From the NCBI GenBank assembly GCA_964427505.1, contig CAYRUO010000006.1:62001-126000 (forward strand): a stretch of DNA of 64,000 bases. The letters are read 5' to 3'. Each line of letters opens with the position of its first letter. The stretch's first letter is position 1. The notes below the pieces were generated by a model. It was not told the origin of the DNA. It saw only the letters and a program-made list of their open reading frames with translations, and made no database searches. This document shows, one piece after another, positions 17,081-25,086 of this stretch. The DNA comes from Thermanaerothrix sp034436175. GTDB taxonomy: Bacteria > Chloroflexota > Anaerolineae > Anaerolineales > Anaerolineaceae. A program made the translations under genes and the position numbers.

Positions 17081-17764
17081 ATGATCATTCAGATTTATGC
17101 TTTTACGCGTCTCTCAGATGCTCTTTCGGCGGTGGCTTTAGGTGTTAACCACATTGGGTTTGTGGCTGGACGGTACGGCATAGTGCATGGAGAACTGGAT
17201 TTTGTGGAGGCGCGCGCTCTGGTTGAAGGTTTACCTTCCCATGCGATCAGTGTGGCACTGACGATGGCCACAGAGGTGGATGAAATCTTGCGGATGGCGC
17301 AAGAGGTGCGTCCCCATATTGTCCATATTTCCACCGATCCGCTAGATGTGGACGAGATGGCAATGAAGACCTTGAAGCGCCGTCTACCGCCGGAGACTCG
17401 TCTTATGAAAGCCATCCCGGTAGCAGGTGAGGAGAGCCTGGAATTAGCACGTCGTTTTTCTCCCTACTGTGACTTCATCCTTTTGGATACCAAGGTAGCA
17501 GATCTACCAGGAGTTGGCGCAACCGGAGTGACCCATGATTGGCGGTTGAGTCGCCGGATTGTCGAGACGGTCAATGTGCCGGTTATCCTGGCGGGAGGAT
17601 TGAGCCCTGAGAACGTAGCCGAGGCTATCCATCAAGTTCGACCTTATGGGGTGGATTCGAATACCCACACTAATCGCCCCGGTTCGCCGGTTGAAAAGGA
17701 TTTGGAGCGCATTGCGGCGTTCGTGCAGGCGGTGCGTCAAGCGGAGCAGGAGGATAAGGATTGA
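17081..17764 (+). CDS. TrpF-like TIM-barrel protein lacking the catalytic Cys
   Basis: A 227-residue protein clearly related to phosphoribosylanthranilate isomerase. The alignable blocks are TRLSDALSAVALGVNHIGFV, FILLDTK (D136, the conserved general acid) plus GVGATGVTHDW, ILAGGLSPENVAEAI and VRPYGVDSNTH. The hallmark N-terminal KICGIT is QIYAFT here, so the general-base Cys is Tyr at position 6. No trp gene lies nearby. TrpF catalyses an Amadori rearrangement of a phosphoribosyl amine, so a related reaction on a ribosyl or ribose-phosphate compound is a reasonable inference for this operon, with different chemistry at the missing Cys. The TTGA stop/start overlap links it to the next kinase. 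Confidence 0.8.
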   Translation: MIIQIYAFTRLSDALSAVALGVNHIGFVAGRYGIVHGELDFVEARALVEGLPSHAISVALTMATEVDEILRMAQEVRPHIVHISTDPLDVDEMAMKTLKRRLPPETRLMKAIPVAGEESLELARRFSPYCDFILLDTKVADLPGVGATGVTHDWRLSRRIVETVNVPVILAGGLSPENVAEAIHQVRPYGVDSNTHTNRPGSPVEKDLERIAAFVQAVRQAEQEDKD

Positions 17765-18795
17765 AGCGGCCGAAGGTTGCTCTGTTGGGTGATCTCAACA
17801 TAGATACCGTGCTGACGATCCCGCGTTTTCCCCAGCCCGGTTGGGATGGATTGGCCGAATCGGCAACGGTGCAAATTGGTGGGACGGTGGTTAATACCGC
17901 GGTCGTTCTGTGCGCCTTGGGGGTGGATTGCAGCCTGTTAGGAGGGGTAGGGAATGATCTATGGGCAGGTTACCTACGCCAGAATCTTCAAAGTGTTGGG
18001 GTGGATTTAGGTGGGGTGGCGACGATAAACGGTGTGATGACCGGCCTAACCTTTATCACGGTCACACCGGATGGCGAACGCACTATGTTTTCCTACCGCG
18101 GTGCGAATGTGGCATATGCCCCCCACCATTTGGATTCCTCAACCTTTAAGGCAGTGGATTTACTGCATCTCTCGGGGTATGCCTTGCTCAGTTCCCCCCA
18201 GCGGGAGGCGGCGCTAGCGGCTTTGGCTAAAGCCGAGGTGCTTCGTGTGCCTATTTGTCTCGACAGTGGGTTGCAACCCATTATGGAGGCGCCGCAGGTT
18301 TTCGAGCAGGTGCTGCCGAAGATCACAGTGGGTATTATGGGGTTGGCTGAGGCGGCTCACCTCAGTGGGCATCAGCATCCGGAACGAGTGCTAGCATGGA
18401 TGTTAGATCTTGGGATGGAATGGGCGGTTCTCAAGATGGGAGCAGAAGGATGCTGGCTGGCGGAGCGTTCCCAAACCATGCGTTTGCCTGCCTTTCCAGC
18501 CAAGGTTGTAGATACCACTGGCGCAGGGGATTCTTTTACGGCGGGTATTATCTGGGGTTATCTCTGGCAGTGTGGTTTGGCGCCAACGGCGATTTTGGCT
18601 AATGCCCTAGGGGCGCTGGCTACTCAGGTATATGGTGCTGGCTTAGCCTTACCCGGGCGCGCAACATTGCGTGGTTATTTGCAAGAACTGGTCAACCGAC
18701 CCGATACAGAGCCCTGGCGAGAGGGTTTCATAACTTTGTTGGACCGACTGGAAAAGATAGATCACGTGCTCACCCCACTGCGGCAGGAGCGGTAA
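17761..18795 (+). CDS. PfkB/ribokinase-family sugar kinase 1
   Basis: A 344-residue kinase of the ribokinase family, longer than usual because of a C-terminal extension of about 40 residues. Motifs are the N-terminal GDLNIDTVL, the GG motif (QIGGTVVNTA) and the catalytic anion-hole DTTGAGDSFTAG with the base Asp intact. The start is TTG at 17761, overlapping the previous stop (TTGA), with AGGAGG upstream. It is expected to phosphorylate ribose or a related sugar or nucleoside released in this pathway. Substrate cannot be told from sequence. Confidence 0.85.
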   Translation: MKRPKVALLGDLNIDTVLTIPRFPQPGWDGLAESATVQIGGTVVNTAVVLCALGVDCSLLGGVGNDLWAGYLRQNLQSVGVDLGGVATINGVMTGLTFITVTPDGERTMFSYRGANVAYAPHHLDSSTFKAVDLLHLSGYALLSSPQREAALAALAKAEVLRVPICLDSGLQPIMEAPQVFEQVLPKITVGIMGLAEAAHLSGHQHPERVLAWMLDLGMEWAVLKMGAEGCWLAERSQTMRLPAFPAKVVDTTGAGDSFTAGIIWGYLWQCGLAPTAILANALGALATQVYGAGLALPGRATLRGYLQELVNRPDTEPWREGFITLLDRLEKIDHVLTPLRQER

Positions 18796-19739
18796 TGACG
18801 TTTTATGTGGCTTCATTTGGCGATTTGGTTGTAGATGTTGTGGCGGGTGTGCCTGCACTTCCGGTCGAGGCGGCTCGGGATCAATTGTTAGATTACATTC
18901 GCTTAGAGCCGGGCGGGGCAGGGAATTTTTTAATCGCCGGCCAGCGTTTAGGTATGCATATGCGAGCCGGTGGCGCAGTTGGCCAGGATGCATTTGGGGG
19001 TATCGTCTTACGCATTCTGGAAGAGGAAGGGGTAGATGTGTCTCACGTTCAGTACCTACCTGCCGGAACGACCACGACCGTTTTAGTGCTTGTGGATCGT
19101 TTAGGGCAACATGTGTTTTTAGGACGCAGTGGCGAAGGCCCAGAGGTGTTGCCCGGACCCTGGGTTAAAACCTTTTTGGAGGGTGTTCAGGCATTACACC
19201 TGTGGGGCTATACCTTTATGGAAACCGCGCTGGTGACGAGCATGCTTCACCTGGCGGAGGAGGCCTATCGTTGCGGCGTGCCGGTATTTTTTGACCCCGG
19301 ACCACAATTGCGCGCCTCTGAACTGCAGATAAAACATTTACTACAGTTGACACAGGTCATTTTACTCACCGAAGCCGAGATGCCGCTGGTGACAGGGGGG
19401 CTTTGGGGATCTGAGGGAATTGAGGCACTGTTGGCCAATGGGCCGAGCATGGTGGTGCTCAAACAGGGGGTTAAGGGTTGCACGGTTTACACCCGTACCG
19501 AAATGATTGTATCGCCCGGTTTCCCTGTGCCACTCCGCGATACCACAGCAGCAGGCGATTCGTTTGCGGCGGCTTTTGTTTATGGCTATCTCCGAGGCTG
19601 GCCGTTAGAGAGGGTAGCGGCGTTCGCCAATGCCACCGGTGCCGCTAAGGTTCAGAAAGTTGGCTCGGGGCGGCAGGTACCAACGGCAGAGGAGGTGCGT
19701 CAGGTGTTACGTGCCTTTCAGATAGATATTGATTTCTAA
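18795..19739 (+). CDS. PfkB/ribokinase-family sugar kinase 2
   Basis: A 314-residue ribokinase-family protein. The GG motif (LEPGGAGNFLIAGQRLG) and the catalytic motif RDTTAAGDSFAAAF are present; the usual GAGD is AAGD, keeping the catalytic Asp. The start codon overlaps the stop of kinase 1 (TAATG). Two adjacent kinases suggest either two sugar substrates or two successive phosphorylations, for example before aldol cleavage. Hydrophobic WGYTF after the central sheet and MVVLKQGVKGC are typical family strands. Confidence 0.83.
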   Translation: MTFYVASFGDLVVDVVAGVPALPVEAARDQLLDYIRLEPGGAGNFLIAGQRLGMHMRAGGAVGQDAFGGIVLRILEEEGVDVSHVQYLPAGTTTTVLVLVDRLGQHVFLGRSGEGPEVLPGPWVKTFLEGVQALHLWGYTFMETALVTSMLHLAEEAYRCGVPVFFDPGPQLRASELQIKHLLQLTQVILLTEAEMPLVTGGLWGSEGIEALLANGPSMVVLKQGVKGCTVYTRTEMIVSPGFPVPLRDTTAAGDSFAAAFVYGYLRGWPLERVAAFANATGAAKVQKVGSGRQVPTAEEVRQVLRAFQIDIDF

Positions 19740-19759
19740 ATTGAGGAGGACGTTTTCAG

Positions 19760-20176
19760 ATGTTTAGAAAGGTGAAGGTAGAGACGACTGTTCGGGAGGG
19801 GCTGGTTAACATTACAGATGCAATCCAGGAAGTGGTGCGGAAAAGTGGCATTGAGGAAGGCATTTGCATTCTCTACGTACCCCATACCACGGCGGCTATT
19901 ACGCTCAATTCTTGTCTTGACCCGGCTACACTTCAAGACTTGACCGAGGAAATCCATCGTCTGGTACCCACACGCGTAGATTTCCATCATATTTATGATA
20001 CGCCGGCGGATGCCGCTGGGCATATTAAGGCAACCCTAGTGGGGCACAGCATTACCCTTATGGTTACCCAAGGGCAAATTGCTTTGGGAGGATCTCAGAG
20101 TATCCTCTTCTTCGAATTTGACGGCCCTCGCCAGCGCGAGGTGTGGGTACGAGTTTTGCGCGACTCTGAAGCGTGA
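19760..20176 (+). CDS. YjbQ / UPF0047-family protein
   Basis: A 138-residue protein of the YjbQ family, with the conserved VPHTTAAITLN, DLTEEIHRLVP, HIKATLVG and FFEFDGPRQREV blocks. E. coli YjbQ has weak thiamine-phosphate synthase activity, but the main biological role of the family is not settled. Here it is inside a nucleoside-catabolic operon, preceded by GAGGAGG and followed closely by nucleoside hydrolase 2, so a role in handling a phosphorylated sugar or nucleoside intermediate is possible. The three conserved His and the Glu-Phe-Asp-Gly-Pro-Arg motif suggest a metal-dependent enzyme. Confidence 0.85.
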   Translation: MFRKVKVETTVREGLVNITDAIQEVVRKSGIEEGICILYVPHTTAAITLNSCLDPATLQDLTEEIHRLVPTRVDFHHIYDTPADAAGHIKATLVGHSITLMVTQGQIALGGSQSILFFEFDGPRQREVWVRVLRDSEA

Positions 20177-20187
20177 GGAAATGGGTT

Positions 20188-21156
20188 ATGGCAGAGAAGA
20201 TCATCATTGATACGGATCCGGGCATTGACGATGCGATGGCCATTTTGCTGGCGTTACGGTCTCCTGAGTTGGAGGTGATTGGCCTGACCAGTGTTTTCGG
20301 TAACGCCACCATTGAAGTGACTACGGCTAATGCCTTACGCCTGGTTGAACTAGAGGGAAACAACGCCATTCCCGTGGCGCAAGGGTGCGGGCAACCACTG
20401 GTGCTACCACTGGGTGAAGTAGGTACGTATGTCCATGGTGAGGATGGGTTGGGAAACACCTTTCCACCGCCTCCGAAAGGCAGGCCTTTGCCTCTGCACG
20501 CGGCGCAGTTCATCCTTGAAGCACTGCGGCGTTTTCCCGGCGAGGTGACTCTGTTGGCACTTGGGCCATTGACCAACTTGGCGCTGGCGGCGAGCCTGGA
20601 TCCGGAAGCAGTCGCCTTGGCTCGGCGGGTGGTTATTATGGGCGGTGCGGCAGAAGCGCACGGGAATATCTCACCTGTGGCCGAAGCCAACATTTACAAC
20701 GATCCTCACGCGGCGGCGATTGTCTTTCGGGCTGGTTGGCCGGTAACCATGGTGGGGCTGGATGTGACGACCCGGGTGGTGATGACCCCAGACTACTGGG
20801 ATGAGTTGTATCGGGCTGGGAATACGGCGACGGATTTCCTTCGCGCGATAACGCCCTTCTATCAGCAATTTCACGATCAGTTTTACGGCATGGGCGGGGC
20901 TACGCATACACATGATCCGACCGCGGTAGCGTTTCTCTTAGCCCCAGAGTTGTTCGAGACGCATCATCTACCGGTTTACGTCGAGACTCAGGGGCGGTGC
21001 ATGGGGCAAACCGTGGTGGACTGGTATGGTCAATGGAAGGACTTGCCCCGTATTGATGTTTGCTTGGGTGTAGATGCAGACAGTGTTCTTAATCTTATTC
21101 GCGAGCGGTTGACAAAACCGGTTGAGGAACCTGGGGATGAGACGACTATGGATTGA
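20188..21156 (+). CDS. Nucleoside hydrolase (IUNH family), copy 2
   Basis: A 322-residue nucleoside hydrolase, the most canonical of the three. It has the full DTDPGIDD calcium motif (residues 8-15), the LALGPLTNLALAA block, VVIMGGAAEAHGN, and a C-terminal THTHDPTAVAF segment with the His-Asp pair that activates the leaving base and binds the metal. I chose ATG 20188, eight nt after GAGGA, over the GTG at 20173 that overlaps the YjbQ gene. Ribonucleosides such as inosine or uridine are likely substrates. Its end overlaps copy 3 by 20 nt. Confidence 0.9.
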   Translation: MAEKIIIDTDPGIDDAMAILLALRSPELEVIGLTSVFGNATIEVTTANALRLVELEGNNAIPVAQGCGQPLVLPLGEVGTYVHGEDGLGNTFPPPPKGRPLPLHAAQFILEALRRFPGEVTLLALGPLTNLALAASLDPEAVALARRVVIMGGAAEAHGNISPVAEANIYNDPHAAAIVFRAGWPVTMVGLDVTTRVVMTPDYWDELYRAGNTATDFLRAITPFYQQFHDQFYGMGGATHTHDPTAVAFLLAPELFETHHLPVYVETQGRCMGQTVVDWYGQWKDLPRIDVCLGVDADSVLNLIRERLTKPVEEPGDETTMD

Positions 21157-22069
21157 TACCGATACGGCATCAGATGATGCCGTAGCCATTCTGATGGCCC
21201 TACGTTGGCCTGAGGTATACGTTGAAGGAATCAGCATTGTTGCCGGCAACGTGCCGGTGGGGCTGGGAAGTCGTAACGCGCGCTACACGGTGGAACTTTG
21301 CGGCGCGGAGACCCCGGTTTATGAGGGCGCTTCGCGACCTTTGCTAAGAGAGCCGGTATGGGCTTATTTTTTCCATGGGACCGATGGCATGGGGGAGATG
21401 AATTATCCTCCACCTCGGCGTGAACCTGCTTCTAAGCATGGTGTGTTGGCAATGGTCGAGGCCTTTCGTCAATTTCCGGGAGAGGTCACATTGGTCACGT
21501 TGGGGCCCTTGACCAACCTGGCTTTAGCCCTCAGACTGGCCCCCGATATTGTTCCTCTTATCCCTCATGTTTACATTATGGGGGGTGCAGCGGCAACCTT
21601 GGGTAACATCACCCCCGCGGCAGAATACAACATTTGGATAGATCCTGAGGCGGCTAAGACTGTTTTCCATTCTGGCCTACCGATCACCATGGTGGGATGG
21701 GAATTGTGCCGGGGCGAGGCTAATCTCAACGATGAGGATATGGCTGCATTACGAGCGCTGAGAAATCCTTTAGCGGATTTTGTTCTGGAGTGCAATCGCC
21801 AAGCCCTGCGGGCCAACCGAGAGTGGCTGCATGATCCGGGGTTGCCGTTGCCGGATCCGGTGGCGATGGCGGTCGCCCTTGATCCTGAGGTGGTGAAACG
21901 GGCTTCGATGCATTACGTAACGGTTGAGATAGCCAGTGATCTAACCCGTGGCATGACCGTGGTGGATGAACGGGGCGTGTTAAATCAGCCGCCCAACGTG
22001 CGGGTGGTCTGGGCGATCCATGTGCCGCGGTGGAAAGAGGATCTGTTTAAGGTAGTGCAGGTAGCATGA
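21137..22069 (+). CDS. Nucleoside hydrolase (IUNH family), copy 3, divergent
   Basis: A 310-residue nucleoside hydrolase family protein that starts inside the end of copy 2 (ATG 21137, with GAGGAAC upstream; a TTG at 21122 is the alternative). The calcium cluster keeps all four Asp but reads DTDTASDD (residues 7-14) instead of DTDPGIDD. The C-terminal pair is Pro-Asp (PLPDPVAMAV), as in copy 1, rather than His-Asp. Other blocks (LVTLGPLTNLALAL, YIMGGAAATLGNITPAAEYN) are conserved. The differences suggest a distinct base or sugar specificity. Confidence 0.86.
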   Translation: MRRLWIDTDTASDDAVAILMALRWPEVYVEGISIVAGNVPVGLGSRNARYTVELCGAETPVYEGASRPLLREPVWAYFFHGTDGMGEMNYPPPRREPASKHGVLAMVEAFRQFPGEVTLVTLGPLTNLALALRLAPDIVPLIPHVYIMGGAAATLGNITPAAEYNIWIDPEAAKTVFHSGLPITMVGWELCRGEANLNDEDMAALRALRNPLADFVLECNRQALRANREWLHDPGLPLPDPVAMAVALDPEVVKRASMHYVTVEIASDLTRGMTVVDERGVLNQPPNVRVVWAIHVPRWKEDLFKVVQVA

Positions 22070-22986
22070 CACGGACGCACCGTTATGATTTGCTCTGCCT
22101 AGGCGGGGCCGCGGTGGATTGGATTCTCCGAGTGCCGCGCTTGCCCCAGCCGGACGAAAAACTGGTCGCGAAATTTGCGGGCCGGGTGGCCGGCGGTTTG
22201 GTGGCAAACACGGCGTGTGCAGCGGCAAGGTTGGGTTTACGCGTGGCTTGGAGTGGTGTTATCGGTGGCGATGAAGGGGGGCAGATTTTACGCCAAAGTT
22301 TTGAGGACTTTGGTGTGGAGGTGGTGAATGTTGAACCCGCGCCGGATATGTTTAGCGACTTTACAGTGATCCTGCTTGAGCCTTCGGGCCGGCGCACCAT
22401 TCTCGTTGTCAGTCCCGGTGAACGTCCACCTTCACTAGGCGAAACATGCCTCGAGGTTTTGGAGCGCACGCGCTTAGTCTATACCGTGCCCTGGACGGCC
22501 ACGTGGTTAAGGGAAGTTGCCCGTGCTTGCCAACAGGTGGATATTCCATTGGCACTGGATGTGGAACCTAATAGCATTAGCACTGTGATCGGAGAGGTGA
22601 TCCCTTCCAGTTTGCGTTTGCTCTTCGTTACCCAAGGTACTTTGGAGACCCTGGATCATGCCGATGACACTGTTAGGGATTGGCTTGAGGCTGGGGTAGA
22701 ACAAGTCGTGATCACACGGGGTAGCGAAGGGGCTGTGGTTGTGACCCGTGAGGGGAAGTTTGAGACCTCGGCGTTCCGTGTGCTGGTGGTGGATACGACC
22801 GGTGCGGGGGATTGCTTCCATGCGGCCTACATGGCGGCATGGCTGTGGGGGTGGCCACCGGAGCAAGCCGTGCGCTTTGCCAACGCGGCGGCAGCGCTTT
22901 CGGTGCAGCACTTAGGCGCGCGAGGCGGATTGCCGACTTTTCAAGATGTTATGGCGTTTCTGGCGCAAAAGGGGGAGGCGTTATGA
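22066..22986 (+). CDS. PfkB/ribokinase-family sugar kinase 3
   Basis: A 306-residue ribokinase-family kinase. The N-terminal CLGGAAVDWILRVPRLP, the AGRVAGGLVANTACAAARLG sugar-binding region and the VDTTGAGDCFHAAY anion-hole/base motif are intact. It overlaps hydrolase 3 and the following GAGN protein by 4 nt each (ATGA), which implies translational coupling of the three. Probably phosphorylates ribose or a modified sugar. Confidence 0.85.
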   Translation: MTRTHRYDLLCLGGAAVDWILRVPRLPQPDEKLVAKFAGRVAGGLVANTACAAARLGLRVAWSGVIGGDEGGQILRQSFEDFGVEVVNVEPAPDMFSDFTVILLEPSGRRTILVVSPGERPPSLGETCLEVLERTRLVYTVPWTATWLREVARACQQVDIPLALDVEPNSISTVIGEVIPSSLRLLFVTQGTLETLDHADDTVRDWLEAGVEQVVITRGSEGAVVVTREGKFETSAFRVLVVDTTGAGDCFHAAYMAAWLWGWPPEQAVRFANAAAALSVQHLGARGGLPTFQDVMAFLAQKGEAL

Positions 22987-23909
22987 TTGATTTTGTGGCG
23001 TTTAACTTGATTTTGGATGATATCGTCTTCCCGGATGGGCGGACGGCGATGGGAGAGTTGGGAGGCGGCGGGGCACAAACTGCATTAGGAATGCGCTTAT
23101 GGTCGGATTCTGTGGGTTTGGTGGCTAGCGTTGGACCCGATTTTCCTGTCACTTGGTGGGAATGGCTGGAAGCGTGGGGGATTGATACCCAAGGTGTTCG
23201 AAAAGAAGACGCGCCTTCTCTGCGGGCATGGCAACTTTTAGAGCCTGATGGGCGTCGAACGCAAATTTGGCGCGTTCCCCAAGAGGCACTTGCCACTCAC
23301 CTGGCGCGTCGGTTGGAGTGGTTACCGGTTTCCTACCGCCAGGCGCGTGGCTATCATTTGGGTGTGCATCCGTTGGAGGAAAAGGGCGATTTTATCAAGG
23401 AGTTGCGTAATCTGGGCGGAAAAATCAGCCTGGAACCGTTCAAGCCCGCCGACCACTTACCGGACCCAAAGGCATTACAACGGTTGGTTTCGCTGGCGGA
23501 TATTTTCTCGCCTAATTTGGAAGAAGCGATATCTCTGGTCGGTCCAGGTGAACCCTCAGATCTGGTGGTGCGCCTTTTGGATGCCGGAGCGCCGATTGTG
23601 GCCTTGCGCATGGGTGCCCAGGGGGCACTGATCGGGCAACAAGGGTTGGATCATCTGATCTTTGTGCCACCTGTCCCGGTCGAGGTAGTAGATCCGATTG
23701 GTGCAGGCAATGCCTTTTGCGGTGGTTTTTTGGTGGGATGGGTAGAATCGGGTGACTTGGTTGAAGCCGGATTGCGCGGTGCGGTTTCGGCTTCATTTTT
23801 AGTTACCCAAGTGGGTTTACCGCGCATAGGATTGGCAGTGGCGCTTCAAGTGGCTCAGGAACGATTGCAACGACTGCGCCATCAGGTAACAACCTTACCC
23901 CTGGGGTAA
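22983..23909 (+). CDS. PfkB-fold protein with GAGN in place of GAGD (copy A)
   Basis: A 308-residue PfkB-fold protein; the start is ATG 22983, overlapping the previous stop, with GGGGAGG upstream. The fold markers are present (LGGGGAQTALGMRLW, ISLVGPGEPSDL, VVDPIGAGNAFCGGF), but the catalytic Asp of GAGD is Asn243. In characterised PfkB kinases this Asp is the base that activates the sugar hydroxyl, so kinase activity should be poor or absent. Similar Asn-containing motifs are known to me from the fungal Mak32-like branch of the family. A close paralogue (25925-26821) shares the change, arguing for a retained function instead of decay. Confidence 0.82.
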   Translation: MIDFVAFNLILDDIVFPDGRTAMGELGGGGAQTALGMRLWSDSVGLVASVGPDFPVTWWEWLEAWGIDTQGVRKEDAPSLRAWQLLEPDGRRTQIWRVPQEALATHLARRLEWLPVSYRQARGYHLGVHPLEEKGDFIKELRNLGGKISLEPFKPADHLPDPKALQRLVSLADIFSPNLEEAISLVGPGEPSDLVVRLLDAGAPIVALRMGAQGALIGQQGLDHLIFVPPVPVEVVDPIGAGNAFCGGFLVGWVESGDLVEAGLRGAVSASFLVTQVGLPRIGLAVALQVAQERLQRLRHQVTTLPLG

Positions 23910-23937
23910 GCACATTCATCGTTATAAGGAGGACGTA

Positions 23938-25086
23938 ATGAACACAATGCTGGCTCAAATCAAGAGTTTGCCAAAATTGGCGGACGAGATTTATCCCTAC
24001 TTGAACGAGACGGTACGCCAGGTCTTTGATCATGAATTATGTCTATCGGTCAAACGCCTCTTTTTGGTTGGATGTGGGGATTCTCATCACGTGGCGCTTA
24101 ACACTGAATATGCGTTTGAAGCCCTGGCGGGATTACCAACCGAACCGATGACAGCGATGCAATATGCACGCTATGGGGCAGGATTCATGCCCTCAACCGG
24201 GCCGTTGACCAACCTTCTGATCGGGATTTCGGTCTCCGGAGCCGTAGCGCGCACCGCCGAAGCTCTCAGAATGGGGCGGCAGTTGGGGGCTGTAACGATA
24301 GCCCTGACAGCTACCGAGGGCAGCCGGGTGACCCAGGAAGCGGAACGCACCTTCTTGGCGGCGGCAACGCCATTCGATGAACCGCCGGGAACGGCAACGC
24401 CTGGCGTGCGGTCGTTTTTCGTCAATCAGTTGGCATTGTTGTTAAGCGCGGTGCGGTTTGGGGAAGTGCGCGGGCGGCTTACCCTGAGCGAAGCCGAGAA
24501 CTGGCGGGCGCAAATCCGCAACCTGAGCGAAACCGTCGCCTGGACGATTGAGCAGTCCGAACCTCATGCGCGAGAGCTGGCTGAGGCTTGGAAAGATGCC
24601 AGTGAGTTTGTCTTTGTAGGTAGTGGACCGAATTTCGGCACGGCATTATTCTCGGCAGCCAAGATTTTGGAAGCATCGGGTGATTCGGCTCTTGGGCAAG
24701 ATACCGAAGAATGGGGACATTTGCAGTACTTTGCGCGCGCCGTAGAAACCCCAACCTTCTTTATTACGGCCTGCGGTCGCGACTATTCGCGCACGGTGGA
24801 AGCGGCTACGGCGGCGAAGACCATTGGGCGGCGCGTTGTGGCAATAGCGCCGAATAAGGCGGCGGAGTTGGTGGGTCTCTCACAGCGTCATCTCCCTATT
24901 GCCGAGGTCCCCGAATTGCTCTCTCCGGTGGTGGCAGCCATTCCCGGCGAATTGGTGGCTGCCTATCGGTCTGAGGTGATTGGAGAACCCTTCTTCCGCG
25001 GTTTTGGAGGTGGGCGCAGTATCGAGGGAGGTGGTGGGATCAGTCGCATTCGCACCAGTGATACGTGGGAGGTCTGGCAACCATGA
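23938..25086 (+). CDS. Double-SIS-domain sugar isomerase-like protein
   Basis: A 382-residue protein with two SIS domains, as in the isomerase half of GlmS, FrlB and AgaS, but without a glutaminase domain. SIS 1 has FLVGCGDSHHVAL (about residues 42-54) and GISVSGAVARTAEAL (about 95-109). SIS 2 has FVGSGPNFGTALFSAAKILEA and the DTEEWGHLQYF region that normally supplies the catalytic Glu. SIS isomerases act on phosphosugars or phosphosugar amines, so it likely interconverts an aldose and ketose phosphate, or deglycates one, after the kinase step. A strong AAGGAGG precedes the ATG. BtpA-like gene translation is coupled to it. Confidence 0.82.
   Translation: MNTMLAQIKSLPKLADEIYPYLNETVRQVFDHELCLSVKRLFLVGCGDSHHVALNTEYAFEALAGLPTEPMTAMQYARYGAGFMPSTGPLTNLLIGISVSGAVARTAEALRMGRQLGAVTIALTATEGSRVTQEAERTFLAAATPFDEPPGTATPGVRSFFVNQLALLLSAVRFGEVRGRLTLSEAENWRAQIRNLSETVAWTIEQSEPHARELAEAWKDASEFVFVGSGPNFGTALFSAAKILEASGDSALGQDTEEWGHLQYFARAVETPTFFITACGRDYSRTVEAATAAKTIGRRVVAIAPNKAAELVGLSQRHLPIAEVPELLSPVVAAIPGELVAAYRSEVIGEPFFRGFGGGRSIEGGGGISRIRTSDTWEVWQP

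Noticed and set aside
20064..20693. Antisense open frame of 209 codons opposite yjbQ and hydrolase 2
   Set aside because: Low-complexity Ser/Pro/Arg composition is typical of reverse-strand shadows; the sense genes are clear.
22812..22982. N-terminal extension of the first GAGN protein
   Set aside because: It would overlap kinase 3 by 57 codons; ATG 22983 has a ribosome-binding site and matches the family start.
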